This document shows positions 58,806 through 64,000 of a DNA stretch of 64,000 nucleotides, in pieces. The stretch is from Eleusine coracana subsp. coracana (lineage: Eukaryota > Streptophyta > Magnoliopsida > Poales > Poaceae). The stretch's first letter is position 1. Every line of letters begins with the position of its first letter. The stretch lies in the NCBI GenBank assembly GCA_032690845.1, contig CM064422.1, positions 4,836,001 to 4,900,000 on the forward strand. Reading direction: 5' to 3'. The position numbers and the translations under genes were made by a program. The notes under the pieces were generated by a model that saw only the letters and a list, made by a program, of their open reading frames with translations, was not told the origin of the DNA and did no database searches.

Positions 58806-61244
58806 ATAGGTGGACATCGGCGGCTCTTGCGGGAAACATCCAGTATCAAGGACCAGTTGATCGCAAACATTCGCCTCAGCTCCTTAGCAAAAAGCGCTGA
58901 TCGCCGCAGTATTGTGTAGGAAAACGCTCAATCGGTGATGGAATTTTGCAGGATAGTAAAATTGGTGGTTATTATAGCTTTATGCTATGTGTATTCGTTA
59001 ATAATGCTGAGGAGGATGGCCGTCATCGTCCAGTTGCTTCTCTGGTGTAATCCCGTTACCGTGGTTGCTCCCTGCTTGTACTTCGGTGACGAAAAGGGTA
59101 CTAGTTAAGTACACGAAGGAGGAGGTAGGTAGTGGTAGGATGACACCTCCAGATTCTCCACCATTCATGGGGAGATCGCTGGGATCGTGTAGTGTGATAT
59201 CTTTATCCTGTCCGCGATCACAATCTCTGAGGTGAGAAGAAAGGGATATACTGGGTGATAGTAGGATTAGGATCAAGGATAGAATTGACTTAAATTAAAT
59301 ATACGGTACATCACAATAGAGAAGATACGGTCGTGGCGTGTTTGAGGGACCAATGGCACCTAACGACCACCAAGCCATTATTAGCTCTTTGTTTATGCTA
59401 TATGCTTGGAAAGAGTAATGATTTTTATAAATTCATATGATTTGACAATTCATGAAATATATACCATGAAAGAATTTCTTATGGTGGATCTAAAACAAAA
59501 TCTTATATTGTCAAACTATATATTATTTTAAAATTAATGTTCAAAGATCAAAATAATTTGAAACATATATAAAGTATATATTATGTATGTAGCGTAAACA
59601 AATTCAAGCTTTTGTACCTTGTGATAGATTAACAAAAGGGTTATTCTCCTCGATATGCACTACAAAATGGCTAAATTTAACAATATAATAAAATATTTGA
59701 GAATAATTCAACTAGCAAGGTAAAAAGTAAAGAAAAAAACACGCTGTAAAAGAGTACTATTCTATGATACGAACCGAGGATTTCTATGGGCCGGGTTAGG
59801 CTCCAAAGATTCTTTGCTGAAATCCATACGCGTCCTTTTTCTGCTTTCCAAAACCACAGCCGAGTGTCAAGTCAACTCAAGTTATGTCAAGATCACCGAG
59901 CTGCAGATGTATTCCATAGGTGGCATTGAAATACTTACGAATATAATAAAATGGCTGTCTCTTTGTGTCTTTTGGCAATACAGTACATTTTAGAGTGAAT
60001 TGTAGTACAAAGGACCAGGTTCCAGTAACTCAGCTGTCTGTCAGTTCAGCTTTCAGTATTTGTGAACTAGTCCCAAATTCGACTGGATTGAGCAATCTTA
60101 ATTTGCACGAGCATATAGGCAGACAAATCGCAAAGATGGACAAACGATCCGTGTATATCACGTTGCTTTTATATACTTGCACGAGATCCACGTCGATCTT
60201 CATATGAAGTCATTCTACGAGCATAGAAACAGGACCTGTTTACCGTGAGCTCAAGAAAAAAAAATGACATATATTTTGGTCTGTGTGTTTTTCCCTTCTT
60301 GCGCAAGAAGACTTGAGACGTGGATCCTTTGTAATGACAATAATACAGCGCTAGAAAAGATTTGTGTGCATAAATTTATTGGTGTATGAAACCAGATGGT
60401 TTTTGTTACGGGTGAAATGAAAGCTCGCCGTGGGCCACATGTAGCTAATGAACCTTTCAATTCATCCACAGTGGCGGCATGAAGGAGTACAGCTAACGCT
60501 AATTAAGTATCCGTAGTACTTGTGTTGTTTATTTATGCTCAACCTCGTATAGGAGAATTGGTCAACCTGTGGATACTGATGTTGAACATTCTGGTCCACA
60601 ATCTACATTGGTAATAAAAAAAAAACCTAAACAAATTACTGGAACCTTCTTATCTCTTGCATAAAAAAAGTAAGCCTTTTTTAGTTTTTAACCATTTACT
60701 CCGAAATCAATATACTTCTCCAGCTGTCATTTTACTTTTTTTCCGTTGTCTTTTGTTTATATTAGTTTATTTTATCACCATGAGATGAGATAGGATGGAG
60801 TGAAAACGTCAGTGCCGATTTTGCCCCTCACCCACTGAACTCCCCGCGAGACAAGACCGCGAGAAAGTTCCAAAAATACCTAGCCTAGCCCTCCGACGCG
60901 TCTGCTCCACACACCGATAAAACTCTTTGATAGCGACACCTCGTTAATTAATTACCCATTTACCCCGCCCTCTCTATATCGAAAATTATTCACGGCTCCC
61001 CGTACAACGCGCAACACGGCGCGTCGGCCTCACTAAAATCCACCGCTCCTCGCAGCAGCAGCAGCAGCAGCACACACCAGTAGAAAGCCAAGTGAAGCAA
61101 GGCAAACCCTCCCTAAAGTTGCCAAGCTAACCAGTGACAGTGAGTGCTTGCGCCGTCCCACTTGCAGCTGCCGCTAGAGAGCTAGGCGACGGGAGCCGGC
61201 CGGTGGCTTTGATCGGATCCGCCGGCTGCCGGAGTGTGCCCCTC
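58806..61244. other. Pho1 3' UTR, AT-rich spacer and WRKY promoter
   Basis: The first few hundred bases are the likely 3' UTR of Pho1. From 59400 to 59760 the DNA is very AT-rich and could be a decayed small transposon, without visible termini. From about 60780 it becomes the upstream region of the WRKY gene: a TATA-like CTCTATATC at about 60972-60980 and a (CAG)n tract at about 61052-61070 in the presumed leader. No gene recognised. Confidence 0.45.
60972..60980 (+). promoter_or_regulatory. Possible TATA box of the WRKY gene
   Basis: CTCTATATC, about 270 bp before the ATG at 61245. Position is the only support. Confidence 0.3.
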
Positions 61245-63410
61245 ATGGCCGGCGCCGCCGGAGACAGGCCGGAGGGGGGCGGCGACTGGCCGTTCGCCAC
61301 CAGCGCCGACGTCTTTCCGGAGTACTCGTCCGTCTTCGCGGAGCTCGGCTGGCCGAGCGGCCTGGCCACGGGCGCTGCTGACCTGGCCGTGCTGGATCTG
61401 CCTGAGACGGCGCCGGCGCCGGCTGAGCTGGCGCGGCCGGAGGAGACCATGGCGCCGACAAGGTCAGGGGACGCCGGCGCGTCGTCGAGCTCAAGCGGCG
61501 ATCAGAAGCCGACCGTCTCCGAGGAAGTGTAAGTGCACGGTAGAGGTAGCACCACCACACCTAGCTAGAGAAAGCTGATGAAGCTGGCCGGCGCCAGGTT
61601 CGCCGGCGGCGAGCGGCGGAGCACGAAAGCGACATGATTTTACGTGCGCGGCGCGGCGCGTTCGGGAGGGGCAGTCTCGTAAATAGGTAGGGGGCGGCAT
61701 GGCTTGGGTACGCGGATCCGGCGCGTGCCGCGTCGGCTCTCGCGCCGCGATTTGCGTGCGCGGATTGTTCCAAGTTTCACGCGGTTTCCTTTGTTTTTTC
61801 TCCTCGCTCCCCGTTTTCTTTATGCCGCCGCTGCTTTTGCCAAGATTTTGTATAGCTCGGTATTTTCATGTACTCGTATAGATTATTTACGCGTTCGTAC
61901 GTAAGCACTAGTACTATTTAGTTCTTCCTGCCAATATATAGATCCAAGCATTATTCAAAGTTGCACTCAGTCAAATTAACATATGTGTGCTTCAAACTAA
62001 AGTTGTTCAAGGAGGCACTTGATAACACTTTGGTGATAACTAACTCAACATTTTACACATGAAAATACATTACTAGTACACTTCACGTATGCAGTGATTT
62101 ACTAAATCTGCTATGTTATGATGAATGAGTTGAATTGGGTTCCTCTTTTTCAGAAAAAAAAAAAGATTTGTGTGTGTTTCCCCATTCTCCCGTGCACTTT
62201 TCTCGCTGATCCGCATGTCAGCAGTGTTGGCGGCGAGCGGCATCTATGGGACGTGTTGTGGTCACCTCCGTCCTTTGCCGATCGACCGACCAATTTCTTG
62301 TCTTACCTACCTTTGCCAAGTTCAGTGCACATTAAATCTTGCACTCCAGCTTACACAACATTAGCTGCTGTTCCCTGCACACACTCGATCCGAGAAATCT
62401 GCTCGGCAGTTGGCATGGCCGTGATAGTACGGCGACACAGAGTTTTCAATTGAGATTACGGGATCATCAGTTTTCACTTGATTAACTGTAGTGCCGTAAC
62501 TTGGATGCATATATGCAGGAGAGCCGTCAGCAAGCCGGCGCCGATGAAGAAGGGGCCGAAGCGAGCGCGGCAGCCGCGGTTCGCGTTCATGACTAAGAGC
62601 GACATTGACCACCTCGAGGACGGCTACAGATGGAGGAAGTACGGGCAGAAGGCTGTCAAGAACAGCCCGTTCCCAAGGTGACCATATCGTATATTATTGC
62701 TCGTGTTTATGCTGCTTTAGAGTAAGCGTGTACTGTACCGTATCTCATTTTATGTACACGCAATATAATTAAGCATGAGCTTACTTTGCGCAGCTTTCTT
62801 ATTTTTCATATATTGTTTGTTTTATGGCTTTATTTAACAGTTTCATCACGCGCTATTTCTTCGCTACACATATGGCTAACATGTTTGCTAAATTAAATAT
62901 CTTGAGCGCAGGAGCTACTACCGATGCACCAACAGCAAATGCACCGTGAAGAAACGCGTGGAGAGGTCTTCAGACGACCCCTCCGTCGTGATCACCACCT
63001 ACGAAGGCCAGCACTGCCACCACACCGCCGCCTCGTCGTTCCAGCGCGGCCCCGGGACGATGGCTCATCATCACATCCACAGCACCGCGGCAGCCATTGC
63101 GCTCGCCGAGCAAATGCCATTCGTCCCGGCGCAACAACAACGGCTCTACAGCCTGCCCCCCTTGCGCCCGCTGCAGCAGAGCTCTCCGTCCTCGGAGAAC
63201 GTCGTCGTTACCTCGGCGTTGACGGCATCTTTGCAGCAGCATCTCAACGGCGGCGGCGAGGAGACGATGGGGAAAACTGTCGACTACGGCGAGAGGGTGT
63301 CCGTGGCAGCACTGTCGTCGCCTTCGACGCCATCAGTGCCTCCGGCGGCCACTTCAGTTGAGAAGGGGCTACTTGACGACATCGTGCCTCATGGAGTAAG
63401 ACACGGATGA
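61245..63410 (+). CDS. WRKY transcription factor, group IIc
   Basis: Three exons, 61245-61528, 62519-62677 and 62912-63410, 942 nt, 313 aa. The start MAGAAGDRPEGGGDWPF is the first ATG in the frame; only a GTG lies farther up, at 61134. Basic residues KKGPKRARQPRFAF precede the DNA-binding domain, which has the invariant WRKYGQK (residues 133-139). The C2H2 zinc finger has Cys153, Cys158, His182 and His184, spacing C-X4-C-X23-H-X-H, which defines group II. The EDGYRWRKYGQKAVKNSPFPR wording is group IIc. The intron after PFPR splits the domain in the usual R-type position. The C terminus is Gln/Ser/Pro-rich and probably an activation or low-complexity region. Such factors bind W boxes (TTGAC) in stress and defence promoters. 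From memory the rice neighbour of Pho1 is a WRKY of this kind, but orthology is not shown here. Confidence 0.93.
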
Positions 63411-64000
63411 TGATATGCCAATATATGGTAAAGACTCATATTGCTTGTGTGTACATTATATTAGCCAGCTTTCAATTTGTTTTGCGCTGCTGTTGCTAGG
63501 CTCTAATGTATGTGTACAGTACAACATCTCTCACGTACTAGGCACCGGTACTAGCTAGAAACGACTAGGCGTTAACCAGCTTTCAATTTGTTTTGCGCTG
63601 CTGTTTGACTTGTATATATTGTACATGCATGGCTATATGCACGGCAAGATGGATGACTTATGTTGCTGGCATCTGCCAGATCACGGATTGTGCATAATAA
63701 CCAATACACGTGAGAAGATCTTTGTGACTGGCTTGCTAGTATATATATGCAAATTAATGGATGTTTATAGGGACAGAGATATATCGAATGTATATAGGTA
63801 GTAGTTGGCACTTGGCAGGCAGAGAGCATACATATTTAGATATCCCACGTTCATTCTAATCATTTTATTGTGCCATTTCATCATGCATATGACCATGGTC
63901 AATTGGTCGTGGATTGTGTAAATTAAATACTATCCATGTCTCAGAACATATGCAAAACTTATATTCTTGGACGGAGGTAGTCCCTACTCCCTAGCGTTCA
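63411..64000 (+). other. WRKY 3' UTR and downstream sequence
   Basis: Contains a 30-bp direct duplication: CCAGCTTTCAATTTGTTTTG followed by CGCTGCTGTT at 63465-63494 and again at 63576-63605. No further gene is seen before the window ends. Confidence 0.6.

Noticed and set aside
61134..61244. Extension of the WRKY frame upstream of 61245
   Set aside because: The extension has no ATG; a GTG start is not expected for a plant nuclear gene.
1..64000. tRNA, rRNA or CRISPR arrays
   Set aside because: No cloverleaf-type B-box context, rRNA wording or regularly spaced direct repeats were seen; the palindrome clusters in the retroelement are irregularly spaced and belong to its LTR.

Overview
The window is nuclear DNA from a grass (Poaceae). 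Genes have many short introns with GT-AG junctions or are single GC-rich exons, MITE-like elements are common, and a Sirevirus-type Ty1/copia retrotransposon fills the middle. A plastid starch phosphorylase (Pho1) and a CNGC2-type channel beside a group IIc WRKY gene fit a grass. From memory only, a similar neighbourhood exists on the long arm of rice chromosome 3. The species cannot be fixed from the sequence; a panicoid grass is a guess.

Layout. 1.6-5.9 kb, minus: a nine-exon BUB3-like spindle-checkpoint WD40 gene (model 323 aa). 7.2-10.5 kb, minus: a DUF863 protein of unknown function (974 aa), with untranslated 5' sequence reaching about 12.3 kb. 12.3-20.7 kb: about 8 kb with no gene I can support. 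20.7-21.4 kb, plus: an early nodulin-like phytocyanin without copper ligands. 24.5-26.0 kb, plus: an intronless BCS1-like AAA-ATPase. 26.4-28.7 kb, minus: a gankyrin/PSMD10-like ankyrin protein. 30.3-40.7 kb: a dead Sirevirus-like element with unequal LTRs, one gag-pol frame broken by eight stops, and a broken third ORF. 41-44.8 kb: a nest of small elements, including a 545-bp foldback, a Stowaway-like MITE and two related 345-bp MITEs. One of those MITEs sits inside a grass-specific DUF1618-like pseudogene. 45.2-50.6 kb, minus: a CNGC2-like channel. 52.5-58.8 kb, plus: Pho1 (15 exons, 980 aa). 61.2-63.4 kb, plus: a group IIc WRKY factor (3 exons, 313 aa).

The genes are not an operon or a pathway. 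They serve cell-cycle checkpoint, proteasome assembly, calcium and immune signalling, starch metabolism and transcription. Exon models for BUB3, DUF863, the phytocyanin, gankyrin, Pho1 and WRKY were assembled by hand from splice junctions that keep frame throughout. The 5' exon of the CNGC gene is the least certain.

I found no convincing new molecular system. The most unusual structures are the palindrome arrays in the retroelement, the 959-bp LTR deletion bounded by a copy of the palindrome half-site, and the two foldback elements. The pseudogene carrying three independent lesions, one a 25-base C run, is also notable.
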